Shown here piece after piece: positions 1 through 13,373 of a stretch of DNA of 64,000 bases. Under the pieces are notes generated by a model, which searched no databases, was not told the origin of the DNA, and saw nothing but the letters and a program-made list of their open reading frames with translations. The stretch's first letter is position 1, and each line of letters starts with the position of its first letter. This DNA comes from Poecilobothrus nobilitatus (taxonomy: Eukaryota; Arthropoda; Insecta; Diptera; Dolichopodidae): assembly GCA_947095535.1 (NCBI GenBank), contig OX352772.1, positions 47,449,445 to 47,513,444 of the forward strand. Reading direction: 5' to 3'. The position numbers were made by a program, and so were the translations under genes.

Positions 1-513
1 GGGTGGTCCAGACCATACGCATCAGTTTTTCAAGTAGGGAAGGAGTCGTTATTTTAAAATAAAAAAAAATTCACCGAAATCGAGATTTTCAAATGTAAAT
101 GCGTGTTGCTGCCACATGAAAAAGTTGCAAAATGATGTGAAAATGTTGCTGAACGTTGATGTATCATACAAAAGTTGCAATTACTAAATTTATAAGCAAA
201 AATATAAAAGATTTTCATTTTATTTTTATTAATTTTAAAAGGAAATTGTTAGAAAACAAAAAAATTTAGTAAGACAAAAGTATTTTATTTTTTGACGTAG
301 GATCCGTATTTGCATTGAAAAGTTAAAGTTCTCATTTGAAAATCTCGATTTCGGTGAATTTCTCGTCTAAAACCCCTATTATCCGATCCTTTCGGAGGTT
401 TAAAATATCACCAATCGATAGAGCACCCCCAAACTTAGTTAATAATTTTATATTTTAAAATAACGGTTTCTTTCCTTCTTAAAAACCTGATACTCATGGT
501 CTGAACCACCCTG
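1..513. mobile_element. MITE with CAGGGTGG-type terminal inverted repeats
   Basis: The ends are inverted copies: GGGTGGTCCAGACCAT at 1-16 and its reverse complement, with one mismatch, at 496-511. On the right the repeat continues to ..CCACCCTG/TA, so the true terminus is probably CAGGGTGG next to a TA target; the left terminus is cut by the window edge. Two inner inverted repeats are perfect: 29 bp (67-95 with 333-361) and 15 bp (48-62 with 451-465). The whole piece could fold into a long hairpin. No coding frame is present. The CAGGGTG terminus and TA target suggest a Tc1/mariner-mobilised non-autonomous element; the superfamily is an inference. Confidence 0.75.
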
Positions 514-3500
514 TATATAACTATATTGAAAAAGTTGATAGATACCTGTTGAGATTTTGTTTTTAATTATACTTTCATTTGATTTTGAGAATTTATTTTG
601 CTATACACACTTTGTATATTACTGGTATTATATCCCAGGATTCGTTTTCTTATACGATTTCAGTCGATATCTTTAAATTTTTAGAATTTTACTGCGTGAA
701 TTTTAAATCTATCTTTTTTAAGAGTGTCACTAATCAAGTGCCTTTATCCTTTTTAATGAATGTGGCGGTATTAATTTATTATGATTTACGATGTATTCTT
801 TAAAGTTTAAAATCCATCGTAGACATTTTTTGTTATGAAGTTTTCCGATTCATTTATAAGCTGTTGCTGTATGACCAGCTATGACGAGCTACGTTGCTGG
901 GTTGTTTTATAAGGAATTGATTCGATATTAGAATACAATATTCGTTTTTTTGTATTTAAAAATATGAAACTTGAGTTTCATTTCTTTTGTTTTATTGAAA
1001 ATGTATTGTTAGTGAATTTCGTATTTTTTTATTATGGTCATGATATCCTCTTTAGTGACTTCATCTGATTTTATAATATTGCTAAAATTACGAAGTATTT
1101 ATATCAGTTCGACATTTAAGAGTTAAGTAGTATTAAAATTAAGATAATAAAATACACAAAAATCTGCCTTGCTGATCAAATTGGGATAAATTGTGATTTG
1201 GTATTAGCGTGTTGCTAAACTGTGATTTGGTGTTACTAAAAATATAACTATATAATAACCAATTTATATTAATATTGAAGTCCAATATACTAACAAATTA
1301 TGGCTAATTAAAATGTTTTTTTTGGAAGTAGACATTATTGAAGGTAAATGTTTGCCTTTTAAGATTTTAAAGATTTTAAGAAATTTAAAAATTTCAAGTG
1401 TGGTAGTTTTTTTTTAAATTTTACTATTTTTCACTTGTTTTTACTTTCATTACTAAGAGCTGTATTTGAATTTAGTAAAAAAAAAAAATGTACCATGTAA
1501 ATGTAAAACCATGTACCATTTAGGTACATGGTTTGTTTTTAAAATTTTTTGTTATGTAAAAATGAACAAACACTGTACCAACACTGGCTTATAACATAAT
1601 AAATAAAATAAAAGAAAATTTATTTTAAACAAACGAACACATTTAAAATAACACTTGTTTAAATCTATTTCCGTGATCAAATCTTAAAAAGAAAAATGAA
1701 AACAAAATAAAAACCAAGAGTTTAAAACTAAATCATTATATGATATTTTCCATAAATTTTAAAAAATAAAACCATTTTCTCTCATTTAATTTATTCTAAT
1801 TTCCATATGTCAATTTTTTTTGTTTTTTTTTAGTTGTGTCATAACTTCCATTGCCCCTTCATAAAAATAAAAAAACAACCAGAAGCACTATTTAGTTTTT
1901 TTTTCTTTTTTTTTTTGTTCGCAGAATATGCATTAAAAAATGAATAAACTTTTCCTGATCAATAAATTCCATAATATTGTCAATATATTTTATTGTTCCC
2001 TTTACTTTTTTCTTTAACTTTGTTTTGAATAAAGAATAAAAAACTCAAACTAAAGTTTTATGTTTTTATAGAGTCATAAATCTTATATGGTATCAGGTAT
2101 TGTTTATGATTAGCCATATGTATGCTAATTTTTTGTTTTAAAATAAAAAATAAAGTTCAATTGTAAATTAGATACTATTTATAAAAAGATTGAAAGAAAA
2201 AAAATTCATTTATTTACAATTTTTCATTTTAAAACTTTTTAAAACTTAGAGTCCCTGCACTTTTGATTACCGTCCAACTCTTTACGCTGCTATGAAGTTT
2301 TAAGTAATTTCACACTTTTATTTGTTTTTTAAATAGATTTTTCTTGGTTTGACTTTCAGTATTGTTATCTGTGCTTTTGAACAATTTTTGTTTTAAATAT
2401 TTATCGCTGTTTCCAAGTATTTGAGCTTCAAAGGATTGTAATAAAAACATAACAAATTAATTGACTTCATATTCGGGACAAAACGGTCTGAAAATCTTTT
2501 TCTAGACAACACACAATCTAGCAAAAATAAGAAACAGTTTCTCTTTTTTATTATTTTTTTTCCAGCAATAACTCTGTAATCAATCAATTAACTAACAATA
2601 ACATCTATAATTACTAGTTTTATGAGTTAGCGATTGGAGAGCGGTTCAGTAAAATACAGTTTATAGGAGTATATAGCTATACTGTAATGAACATTACCGT
2701 TTTTCAAATTATAATAATATTTTTGTGTGATAACCGTCATTATTTCTGTAGCGCTGCAAAGTGATCTTGTACGCCTAAAAAGTTCAGAATTGGATTTCGG
2801 AAAATTGAAACTCTATAACTAACCCTTTGAAAATCATTTTGGACTTGATAATGTTACAACAAAGTGAAACATACTACAAACTATCATAAGCTTGAATTAA
2901 CTTTCATTACCATATATTTAAAAAATAAATAATAAATTTTAAGGTTTTATGTCGAAGTACGTGTTTTTTTTTCCTTCATATTAAAAGATACCATTTCTTT
3001 AGTAGCATTTCACAAAATCAAAAATAAAATTTACAGAAAGAAAAATGAAAATTAAGAGAAAAGAGTCAACAAAAAATCGTTAAAAAAAAATCTGGCACCT
3101 TTAGAGATTAAAAGATAAATAAACAATCATAGATTTTTTGTATTTTTGTTTTTACTTCACCTGTAAAATAAATCTGCGGTTTTTAAACACACGTTTTTAA
3201 AATTTTATTTCATACATAATACAAACAGGTAACACAGGTACATACACATGTATTTACAAATATTCTGTTTTTATTTTTTGATTTTGCGGCTTTGATAACG
3301 GTATTGGCTGGACCCAGACATGGTTATTTGTAAAAAAAAAAAAAGAAAATATTAAGGCAAGTAGAAAATAAAAAAAAAAATTGTAAAAGAAACAAAAATA
3401 AAAAAATCTTGTTTAGATTTTTTTTTTTGGTCAATACACCAACAACTGGTCGAGAGAGAAAGTTGTCGTTTTTTGTTTTTGTTTTTGTAACTTCTATTTC

Positions 3501-6500
3501 TTTCATCTTTAAGATTTGTTACTATATTGTTGTTCTTATTTTTATTGTTATTGTTGTTGACGGTGGTGGAATTTTAAATACCTACCAGCTAAAATGAAAT
3601 GATCATAATTTAAAAGTATACAAGAAAATATAAAATGTGGTATTTGATGCTTGGTTGCTTGTTCAGATGATATTGATGTTGATGATGAGACTAATATTCA
3701 TTATAATAATAATACTTTTTCAAAAATGAAATTGCTTTGGCATTTTTTTTGGATTTATATTTTTCTTTTGTTTTATAATCGTTAATTTCCACAATTTTAT
3801 GGTAAAATACAGAAAAAATTTACATAAAAAATGAAGAAAAAAAATTACTGCTACGCTCTGGTCAAAGAAATTTGCAACTCTAAATTTTCTTTTACAAATC
3901 ATTAATTTTCATCTATTTTCCATTTTTTTTTCTTTTTCTAAATATTTTCAGAAGTAGATGGGTTTATTATTATTTCTTAAGAAAAAAAAAAACCCAAAAA
4001 CGGTTTTTATTTTGATGTATTATATAAATATTAATTTTTTGTTTTTTATAATCGCAAAGTTTTTTTTTTTTTTTAGTATCAACTTCAACTTAAAAATATC
4101 ACGATCATAGCTTTTAACTTAAGGGCTCACTATATGATTTCAAAACTATAAAAATATGTTTCATAGTATGTATATATATTTATATGCATTCAATATTTAT
4201 TTTAATATTTATCATTGCTTTTGGGTTTTATTTCTAATGGCATAAAATTTCCTTTCATTTTGATACGGATTTGAGAGAAAACCAAAAAAAAAAAAAAACA
4301 AATTATAAATATCCGTCCGGAGTTTTTGTATGAATACCAATTTCTGTTTTTCTTTTTCTTTTATTTTAATTCTGCAACTATTTTGCATAATATTATATCA
4401 GTCTTTGAATTCCTTTCTTCAATCTAAGTGTTATTATGAATGATATTAATTTTTTTTTCATATTTGAACTGAAGCTGTCTTTAAAATAGAAGTTATAACA
4501 ATTATAACAGGTCTAAGAAAAGAAAACTAGAATTACAAAGAATGAAAGTGAACAAAAAGTGAATGTCTATCTCAAGGGATAATTTAAAAATGTTAAGTAT
4601 ACTCAAACTAAATAAATAATAACATTAACATCAATTAGATGTATCTATTCTACAAGAATAATGTCACGTCAATTGTTAAAGATAGTCACATTATAAAATA
4701 ACATATTGTGGCTCTATTAATTCTTAAGGTGGTAATTCTGCTATAACTAAAATTATTAATGATATTTTCAAAAGTTCTAATATGTGTCAAGGTTCTGAAG
4801 GACATAAGCACCAGCAATCCCATTTAAACGAAAATTTAAGCTCATAATGTCTTTACATACACTTTTTCCTTTATACTTTTACTTACAGCCACTTTAATAC
4901 TCCTCTTTTTTAACTACATTTGTATATAAATATCAAACAAAAAAAATTCTTAGAATATTCAAATTATTAGAAACTCTTTTCGTATATTTATTAAAGGATT
5001 TAAGTACTATTTTTAATCTTACTCTGTCAAAAAAATTAGTTAAATTATGATACAGCTATCAAATGGAAAGCAATTTTCTATAAACTCAACTAAAAACTAA
5101 ACATTGTTATAATTTCTCTCTTTTTTTTACTTTTTTGTTTTTTTCTAAAACCTTATTTATGGTTTAGACCATACCATATATTTATTAAAGTAAATATACA
5201 ATTTGAAGAATTAACATTAACCGAATTAAATAAAACTCTTAGGCACTATCATAGATTTCTAAAATCAGAAGAATAACCAGCAAAGCAAAAAATGAGCAGA
5301 ATTATTATTATAATGGTGGATGTTTAGAATCACACTTTAAACCTAAGGCAACGTTTTTTTTTTTTCTTAACATCTTCTTTTATTTTTATATTCAATATAA
5401 AAAAAATAAAATGTAAAGAAAATAAGAAATTTAAAAAAAAAAAATGCATATTATACTTTACATATTATGTATGTCCTGTTGTAACATTTTAAAAGAATGC
5501 CATAGTAAAATATTTTATCACTTTGAGACAGGTGCTTATTTATATGAAATTCAGTTATTTGTGTATATATATCTATATATATATAAATAGACATTTTGTT
5601 ATTTCGCTCGCGAATTTAACTTCTTTCTTTTTTAAATTGAATCTATAAGATTAGATATTGTACAGTCGACAAAATAATTGAAAGACAGAATAAAAGTGAC
5701 AATCTTCTAACATATATCGCATTATTTAAAAACGAAAATATCGAACAAAATTTTTTACTAAAGTTATTTAGAATCGGGAAAATTTTATGAGCTGTCATCA
5801 TAATCTGTTTTGGCACGTGTAACATATTCAAAAAATTTCACCTTTTCAATGTTCTTCCTGAATTGTTTAACAAATTTTATTCAAACTAGAGTCCTTTGGA
5901 TTAATTTCTTTACTACACACTTCAATAAATTTACATTTACAATTATGTATTAATAAAATAATAATAATCCGAAACTTTCGAAATAGACAATAAACAGCCT
6001 GGAACCTGGGTTAAGTAATGATGACTATATTATTAGAATTAAATGTTATTTAAAGGGCAGAAGTAACTCTGTAATCTTTCGATTTAGATATATTGAGATT
6101 CCTCTATTATCACCTGTTGTGGATTTAGCCTCCACTTATAATTCTTTTGTCAGCTCTAGTATCTCTAAAAAAACTAAAGATCTGTAGATGGCTTACTTTA
6201 CTAGTTGCAGTTAATCTTCGGTAAGGCAATATGCTCGTAGGTGCATTTATCTTGGCCGGAGTACAGATTAAGGAAGTAATGACGATTTTAATTATGAATT
6301 TTGGAAAATACCTATATTTGTTTTGTGATGGCTAAATGATCTGATGACATGTTGATATAATATATGTTTTGCGAATTGTGATGGATTGTGATGACTAGTT
6401 AGAAATCATAGTATATAACAAATATCAATTTTCTAAAGTAATTATGTAAATTTAACCCACAATCATCATAGGATAGCGGAGTTAAATAATTACGGTAATA

Positions 6501-7767
6501 TAAATTAATGTATTTTGATATATTTATAAAAAGCATGAGTTATTTATAAAACATATTAGGTTATAAGAAATTCTTGCAATAATCTTATTTTATACATTTG
6601 TCCAATAGAGAGTATAGTATGAAAAAGGACAAATTAATTATTTACGTTAGCTGATGGCAGTTTATTATATTAAATTTTATTTTACTATCATATAAAGTGG
6701 GTTAGGTTTAAACAAAACTACTTAAAATCCGGCTCTTGCTTTTATGCCTTCCAATATACGTCGGCAAATTGACAGCTTCTATTTTATATTCGATCACTGT
6801 AGCATTTATAAAATGAATAAATAAATTAAAAAATTTTCGTATAATCCTTTTTGTTTATATTTAAATTATTTCATACTAAAGTTAAAAAGGAATACCTAAA
6901 ACATCTTTTTTTTTCCCGTAAAAATTAAAAATTAGTACAAAAGATTCACCTTTCATTGAGATATCATTATAAGGAATTAAATTAGAATCTTCCTTTATTC
7001 TTTTTTCGCATTGCTGTTTTAATTTTATAGATAATATTTTATTCAATGTTGGTGGTATAAGTACACAATGATATTAAGTCGACAGATAGGCGTTGAAAAT
7101 CAAACAAGAATTAACTTAATTAACCATAATAAATATCATTATCATAAAGTTGTTCTATTAAATAAGAAAATAGTCAAAAACAAAAAAAAAAAAAAATAAC
7201 TTTTAATTATATGGGTTCTAATTTGATTTTGAATATTTAAAGAAAATCTTTTGTAATTACATTGTGAAAATTACTTTTAAACTTTTAAAGTCATTTAAAA
7301 GTAATTTAGATGAACATATATATACCTATTTAATATAATATTTTCCAAGAAACACTTTATTTATATTTTTATTATACAATAATTGCCTTTAAAACGAATC
7401 AACGAATTAATTTTTAATTTTTTATTACATAATATACCATTATTGTACAATGTACATGGTAATTTTAAAATAAAATCTTCCTAATTACTTTTACTTTAAA
7501 TGTGAAATATCATCCTGTTTTTGTCTTTTTAAAACTTCTGGGTGTAATATCTAATGGCCCAAAGTTTCTCATGATTTTGTTAGTTGGACGAAAACAAATT
7601 GAGAAAACAGATTTCTAACTATATATATATATAATTTTGCTTTTATTTAAGACTTTTCTATCTTTTATTTTAGTTTGAATTAGTTTTAAGGATCTGACAG
7701 GATTTATCTAATATTACTTTAGTAGTAATTAGTAGTATCAAAATAATTGGCTTATATATTTTAGATT
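514..7767. other. AT-rich non-coding stretch
   Basis: No supported gene, RNA or full element was found. Reading frames are short (about 60-75 codons) and sit in low-complexity DNA. Homopolymer A and T runs are frequent. A relatively GC-rich patch at about 6040-6300 stands out and may be a decayed repeat, but I could not assign it. A short hairpin at 1506-1534 is listed separately. Confidence 0.5.
1506..1534. repeat. Short perfect hairpin
   Basis: AAACCATGTACC at 1506-1517 is followed by a 5-nt loop and the exact reverse complement at 1523-1534. A third partial copy (GTACCATGTA) sits just upstream near 1491. It is too short for a miRNA precursor and no T run marks it as a terminator. Confidence 0.7.
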
Positions 7768-7945
7768 CATTTAACTACATCAAGATAGTAGTGATTCTAT
7801 GAACCATTGGTTATTTTAAGTAGCCATGTACGAATATGATTTATTCAACTTCACTTCACTGCTTCAGGGTTTCTACATTTTCAATTCATTTAAGAACATT
7901 AAGATAGTACTGATTCTATGAACCATATCTTATTTTAAGTATTCA
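7768..7945 (+). repeat. Two-copy tandem repeat, period about 120 bp
   Basis: The segment containing GATTCTATGAACC (7791) recurs at 7911 with the same flanking words (ATTCATTTAA..ACAT.AAGATAGTA and TTATTTTAAGTA). The copies are diverged, so the duplication is old. Confidence 0.6.
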
Positions 7946-8097
7946 TCTGTTTTTCACTTAATCTTATGTAAGTATGGGTATATGTTATATTGATAAAATA
8001 AACAATAAGTAACGGATATTTTTGGCCGCTTGTCAAAGAAAAACAAATTAATTGGAAAAGAAATTAAAAGGAAAAAGTGAAGTTGAATAAATCATAT
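7834..8097. repeat. 22-bp perfect inverted repeat (foldback)
   Basis: The 22 bases at 7834-7855 (core TGATTTATTCAACTTCACT) are exactly reverse-complemented at 8076-8097, with about 220 bp between. The left arm lies inside the 120-bp tandem repeat. This may be the end of a small foldback element. No target duplication was identified. Confidence 0.6.
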
Positions 8098-9599
8098 ACA
8101 CTTTGAAAAGCACGTATACTATATAGATTAGAATTTACAAGGAAGCCTAAGACGAGGATATTTCAATAACAACTGAAGACAGACAATTCTGGAAAATTCA
8201 ATTCAATAATACATATAAAAGAAACTAAAGACAGTAGATGAAAATGCCTAGTAGACTTCAAATATTTCCAAGAGGAATAATAGGAAAAAAAAAACCAGTC
8301 CTCATTCCTCATTTCATATTTCATTAATCATTCATTAATAAAATCATGTTCTATAAGTTTAGGTGATAGACCTTTTCTACAATGCCTCTTAAAGTAGTTT
8401 TAGTTTTATTATTGTACAAAACTTGTATGTCAAACCCAATAACAGTAGGCTTAACTAATATTCTGTCTTGTATCAATTTAGATCATATAATCTGCTTATT
8501 ATTTACCTAGTAATTAGATTTAACAAAGCAATAGCATAAAATTCAATTTAGATCAAATATATTTCCATTTTTATTCCTATATTTTTAGTTAAAGTAAACA
8601 TGAGGCGCTTAGCCTCATTATTTGGTAGGATTATTTTGTATCATTTACACCATAGATTGTTAATCAAAAACTGTCTTAAATATTTATTATAATTTTTAAG
8701 TAATTTCGATATATTTTAAAATAATGCTATTTCTTACTTTGAAACTAGTCATTATTATTTTGATTATAAAATATATATACATTATAATACATACATTTGT
8801 AAGTATATATAGTATTAAAACTTTTAGAATATATAAATTGTTATTATATAGTTTAAATATTTAAAGACTTGTGCCTAACTCAATAATCATAAACTAATAA
8901 TATTATTCGAGGCATACTTTTTTTATTTTTGAGTTATAGAACAAAGAAAAAAAATAATTTAAAAATACATAAATTATAAAAAAAAAAAAAGCAATAACAA
9001 ATTTTTAAATCAGAATTTTATTTTACTTGGTATCTTTATTTTTTCATTTTTTAGGTTATGATGCTTTAAGAACTATTTGGCATTTTATAGCTTCTTTTTT
9101 TATTACTGTATAATTTCAAAAAACAAAAAAAAAAATTAAAATAAATAAAAAAAATAAAATAAAATAATTTCTTATTGCAAAATTATTTTGAAAATTCCCT
9201 AAAGGTTTCTTTCTTCTCTTTATTTATCAAACTTCCATAATTTATAAATTTAATTTTTTTTTTTTTCTTTTTCTGCCAATTTAACCATTATACAATTTTT
9301 CAATCTGAAATGATCTGAACAAACAAACATTTCATGTTTTAAATTTTTTATATGCTGCAACATAATAATATTTTGAGAGATAAAACTAAAATTTCAATAT
9401 GTTTTCATGAAATGATGTCAGATGAAAATTGCATTTAAATGCATTTAGATCGATAATTATTTTAACGTGAAGTCGATTTAATAATATTATATAGATAAAC
9501 GTTAAATAAAAGGCTTTAGCAAGGTATGTAGCTAGAAAGGGACTGCAAAGGCATACTTAGGCCAGGTTAGATCTGTTGGTAATAGTGATACTCTGGGTA

Positions 9600-10130
9600 A
9601 TAACGGTTTTCTCCTAACTTAATAATTGACAGCTTACTAAAAAGATTGAAAAGATTATTTAAGCAGAAGTTTCACAGAAACTTTCTTCTTTTTAGAACAA
9701 TAACTGCGGGCATTCACATAAAAGGTGTAGGATTTATTCCTCTTCCTCTTCATCTTTGTAAAAGTCAAATGAGGGTAATCTTAACCTTCTGATGACATTT
9801 CTACTAATCGGGCAGTCTAGTTTATCGTCTAAGATTTAATATAGGTGAGGTCTGTTTAGCCACAACGCAAGGATTATTATAAAACAACCTACGGTATATT
9901 GATTTGTGTTAAGATAAATAGCTACATGTTATATTAGCAATCCGGAGATTTTTCTTTACTCGAAGAATTTGAAGGTTTGTTCCGCTTCTAGCGAGTTCAT
10001 CAACTTTACATAGTTGTCTAAAATTATATTTGGGTAGCCAGACAAAATGTATATAGAATACTTCATCCTTTTGATTAAGCTTTAGCAAACAAAACTCTTT
10101 ATGCTTATCTGAGAAATTATTTCAATAAAA
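9600..10130 (-). pseudogene. Degenerate non-LTR retrotransposon: RNase H tail and C-terminal Cys region
   Basis: Read on the - strand, about 10060-9950 gives a decayed match to the RNase H end of I/R1-type LINE ORF2 proteins, with VW.P then DELARSG. Further on, 9745-9690 gives an acidic run followed by HLLCECPQL, the hallmark of the Cys-containing C-terminus after RNase H in these elements. In-frame stops interrupt it (for example directly after the acidic run), and the first Cys pair is lost. It is a dead 3' fragment. The family call rests on recognised motifs; the boundaries are approximate, and upstream parts could extend beyond 10130. Confidence 0.55.
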
Positions 10131-10239
10131 TGATGCTATCAGAAGAGACAATGTATCGACTTTATTAATTGGCGGATTATGATGTCGAGCATAAGTGTTT
10201 TGATTTTTGCAAACTAAAATTTCCAATTCATTGAAATGA

Positions 10240-11600
10240 ATATTTTTATCTGAGAGAAAATTAGAAAATCAGTCACTATTAGCCAATATTATCTGTCAGT
10301 TCGTTTCCAAAAATTGCTATATATGTATACTTCTATCATAATAATATAAACTTGTATTAATTTAATAATTTATTGTTTAATATGCGAATCAATATGAATT
10401 CATAGACATCTGAAACTTTAGGATTTGATATTTGTAATTGTTAAATTTTTTATTGTTAAAATTGTTTAAAATCATCATATTAATAACTCACTATACCTTT
10501 TTAGGATTCTCTTTATTACGTGTTTATTCTATTTTTGGAGTTTTTTTTAACTTGAATGTATGTTTTTATTTCTATAATCTTAATAATAATAATACCTTTT
10601 ACTTAAGGTCTAATCAAATTGCAGAAAGTATTGAACATTTAGAAATCTCTTTTTGCATTGGTTATATCGGTATACAAAAGGGCACCCTTAAGGAAAATTC
10701 GGGTAATTCAATTAGCGATATTAAATTGAAATAATATCTTGAAGAGATCTTAGAGATTTTAAGTAAGGCTTTCAATTTAACTTTAAAAACTAGTTAGAGT
10801 TTTTTTTTTATCATGCAATATTTTTGTTTTTTTAATGATGAAGGCTGAACAATTTTAGCGTTAGTAATCACTAGTGTTTAGGTCTGCAGCGTATCTTCAA
10901 AACATTTAGGAGAACCTATTAGACCAAACCAGAGTTGATTTTAATATCACGATGATATCACTCTGACTCTGAAAGCTTATCCGATCCATGTCAAAAAGTT
11001 TACCTAAATCTTAGAAAAAGTAAAACTACAGAGATATTTCCGCCTTTTTCTTGGCAGCCTGGGACAGATGCAGAGAAAATGATTCATTTATATAGTGTTA
11101 ATTCTTCTGCAAAATCTACAGTTAATCTTCTAAAATTTCTATACCGATAAGATAATGGCTCGTAATGACACCAACCTATATTGTCTTATTACGGGTCTAG
11201 AGAAAGAAGAACTCATTTGGATAATTTTAAATTGAAATGCGGCCACATTTATACAATGCTTATATTTGCTAATATCCTCTGACAAAGTAACGGTAACTTG
11301 TCAAACTGTTACATTGGTTTTATTTCCGATTACAGAAAGAATTTTTAATTGTAATTTACTTTCAAAGAGTTCCATAAATAAATCTAATGTATCTTTTACA
11401 AATGATTACATATTATATGAAATAAAATTGTTTTGTATCTTTTTTAATTCTCTTAAATAACAAAATATTACATAAATTTTTTTCAATAATTTTAATTAGA
11501 GATAAAAAATGTTCGGAATGTCATTATATATTTTTTTCATCATATTCATTTTAAATTATTTTTATTTTTTGTTTTTAAATTTTTGAATATAAACATAATT
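10240..11600. other. Non-coding stretch with an unexplained GC-richer patch
   Basis: No gene is supported. About 10860-11340 is noticeably less AT-rich than its surroundings and may be further LINE debris, but no domain could be read. The 98-codon frame at 10438-10734 has a non-ATG start and low-complexity content. Confidence 0.35.
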
Positions 11601-11610
11601 AATAAAACAT

Positions 11611-11640
11611 ATTTTTTTTTTTATTTATTTTCAGGTGAGT
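11611..11640 (+). promoter_or_regulatory. Candidate recursive splice site (ratchet point 1)
   Basis: A pyrimidine tract (TTTTTTTTTTTATTTATTTT, about 11612-11631) runs into CAG and then straight into GTGAGT, giving the juxtaposed 3'/5' splice sites of a zero-length exon; the junction is 11634/11635. In flies such sites remove long introns in steps. Nothing near it looks like a coding exon, as expected for a ratchet point inside an intron. The sequence match is direct; its use is inferred. Confidence 0.6.
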
Positions 11641-12589
11641 GTTCATATTTTTGATTTCATTGTCTCATATTAATAACATATGTTGTAAGTATTTAAAATA
11701 AATTTCTGTTAAATTGAAAAAAAAAAAAAAAATTATTTTATAAAGTAAATGTTTAATTTATTACCTAAAAATAAAATTATTTACTTAATCTTTTTTTTTT
11801 GAAAATTTAAACGAAAAAATAATTAAAGTACTTTTTAAAAGCGTTTTTTACATAAATTTTATTTAACAAATTACGTACAATGTCTTTTGGCTGTTTGATA
11901 TTGTCAAACATATTATGAATACATGATTAGTTAATATTAATTAATTTACTTTGCATAAATTGTATTTATTGTTTTATTTAAATCATTTTTTTTTTTTTTA
12001 ATATCTTATTTTTTAACATAATTTTCTTTTATTTAGATTGTTTGTAATGTTTGTTGCATTGAGTAGTAAATATGGTTAAATTCGGCACAATTAATAAGGT
12101 TATACCGAACTTTAAAAATTTAATTTTAAAAATAATTGGAACTTTGTGATGATGACTACCTATTGATGGTTACGATAAAGAATTTATCGATCAGTAATCG
12201 ATCGAATTATGCATAAAAATGTTAAAATTGGTTAAAATTACATTGTCTTTTAAAAACCAATAAACGAACAAACAGACAAAGAAACAGTAAAATTGAAACA
12301 ATTCAAAAATCCATAAATAATTATTACAGCATCTTACTATGGTTCGAAATTTTATAGAACCAAAATTAAGTTCTGTGTAAATACTATAAATGGATACATG
12401 CTATTAACATCAGTTTCAGTACTTCCATTATTCGGTTCTTTAGTTTTTACACCATTGGAAATATTAAAAAAAAAAAGAAAATAAAAAAAAATACATTAAT
12501 TAATTCTTGCATTCATTTACAGAGAAATTTTGAAACCTAAAAATAAATTTCTTTGGCTGGTCTATTTAATACTTATCAAATAGATACGC

Positions 12590-13120
12590 TTTTTAGTACA
12601 AAAAGTTCCTATTACTTTCGGTTCGGTAATCTGTTTACAAAATTTCTACAACCTTTAAGATGCAGTAATGAAATTGAAATGATTAATGGTTGGATTAAAC
12701 AGTTAAATTTTATGTAGCCCTATACCAATTACGGACATACAACCTCTCAAACTTCAAAAATATTCAATTTTCAATTATTTATATCTCCAGTTCTATTTAA
12801 TATTTTTTTCAATTTAGAAACGTCAAACGGCAGGAAATTTTTTAAGCTTTATAAATAAATATTAAAAATTATATTTATTTTTGGAATTTAGTATTTAAAT
12901 GTACCGTTATGTACCGAAAACAAAGTTATGGAAGACTTTTTTTCCTCTGTGTCTTCGGAAAACTATAGCAGTCAAAATTTTGAAAAATGAGGAAAAACTT
13001 GAGGATTTTTTTTTTACAATTTCATCTGTTTAAGAGCTACCAGGGCTCAAAAATTGAAATTTGCTATTTTTAGACATACCTGTGGCAAATTAATTAATTT
13101 CTTTCAATATACATTAACTT
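12590..13120 (+). repeat. Dispersed repeat, copy A (ACCGTTATGT family)
   Basis: It shares landmarks in the same order with 24000-25150, 38940-39560 and 47395-48045: an ACAAAATTTCTACA opening, TATTTAAATGTACCGTTATGT near 12893, and AGGGCTCAAAAATTGAAA near 13042. There is no coding frame. The copy at 23873-25466 retains terminal inverted repeats, so this is probably an older fragment of the same non-autonomous DNA element. Confidence 0.6.
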
Positions 13121-13175
13121 CGTTTACCATATTCCTAATGCAGCAATCTACAAACAGTTCAAATACATTTTTTAT

Positions 13176-13364
13176 GGGGGACTCGGTGGCGTAGTGGGTA
13201 AGAGCGCATAAAATACGCTGTAAACACTGAGGGAGTGTGAGTTCGAACCCTACATACATCATAAGAGTTATTCTTTACGATATTTACAGCCACGCTCGAA
13301 AAGGAAAGGTTGTGTAATTTCCTGTTCACAATTATGTGGCAGAGAAATGCACTAAAAAAAAAAA
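13176..13364 (+). mobile_element. tRNA-derived SINE, family A, copy 1
   Basis: A Pol III A box (GGTGGCGTAGTGGGTAAG) and B box (GAGTTCGAACCC) are followed by a body ending in a poly-A run at 13354-13364. A 9-bp duplication ATTTTTTAT flanks it (13167-13175 and 13365-13373), the mark of target-primed insertion. The body matches the copies at 46746, 57175 and 59875. The tRNA half could not fold as a working tRNA. Confidence 0.85.
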
Positions 13365-13373
13365 ATTTTTTAT

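Noticed and set aside
10438..10734. 98-codon open frame on the + strand
   Set aside because: It starts at a non-ATG codon and is Leu/Phe/Asn low-complexity, with no domain and no exon signals. It is best explained as chance in AT-rich DNA.
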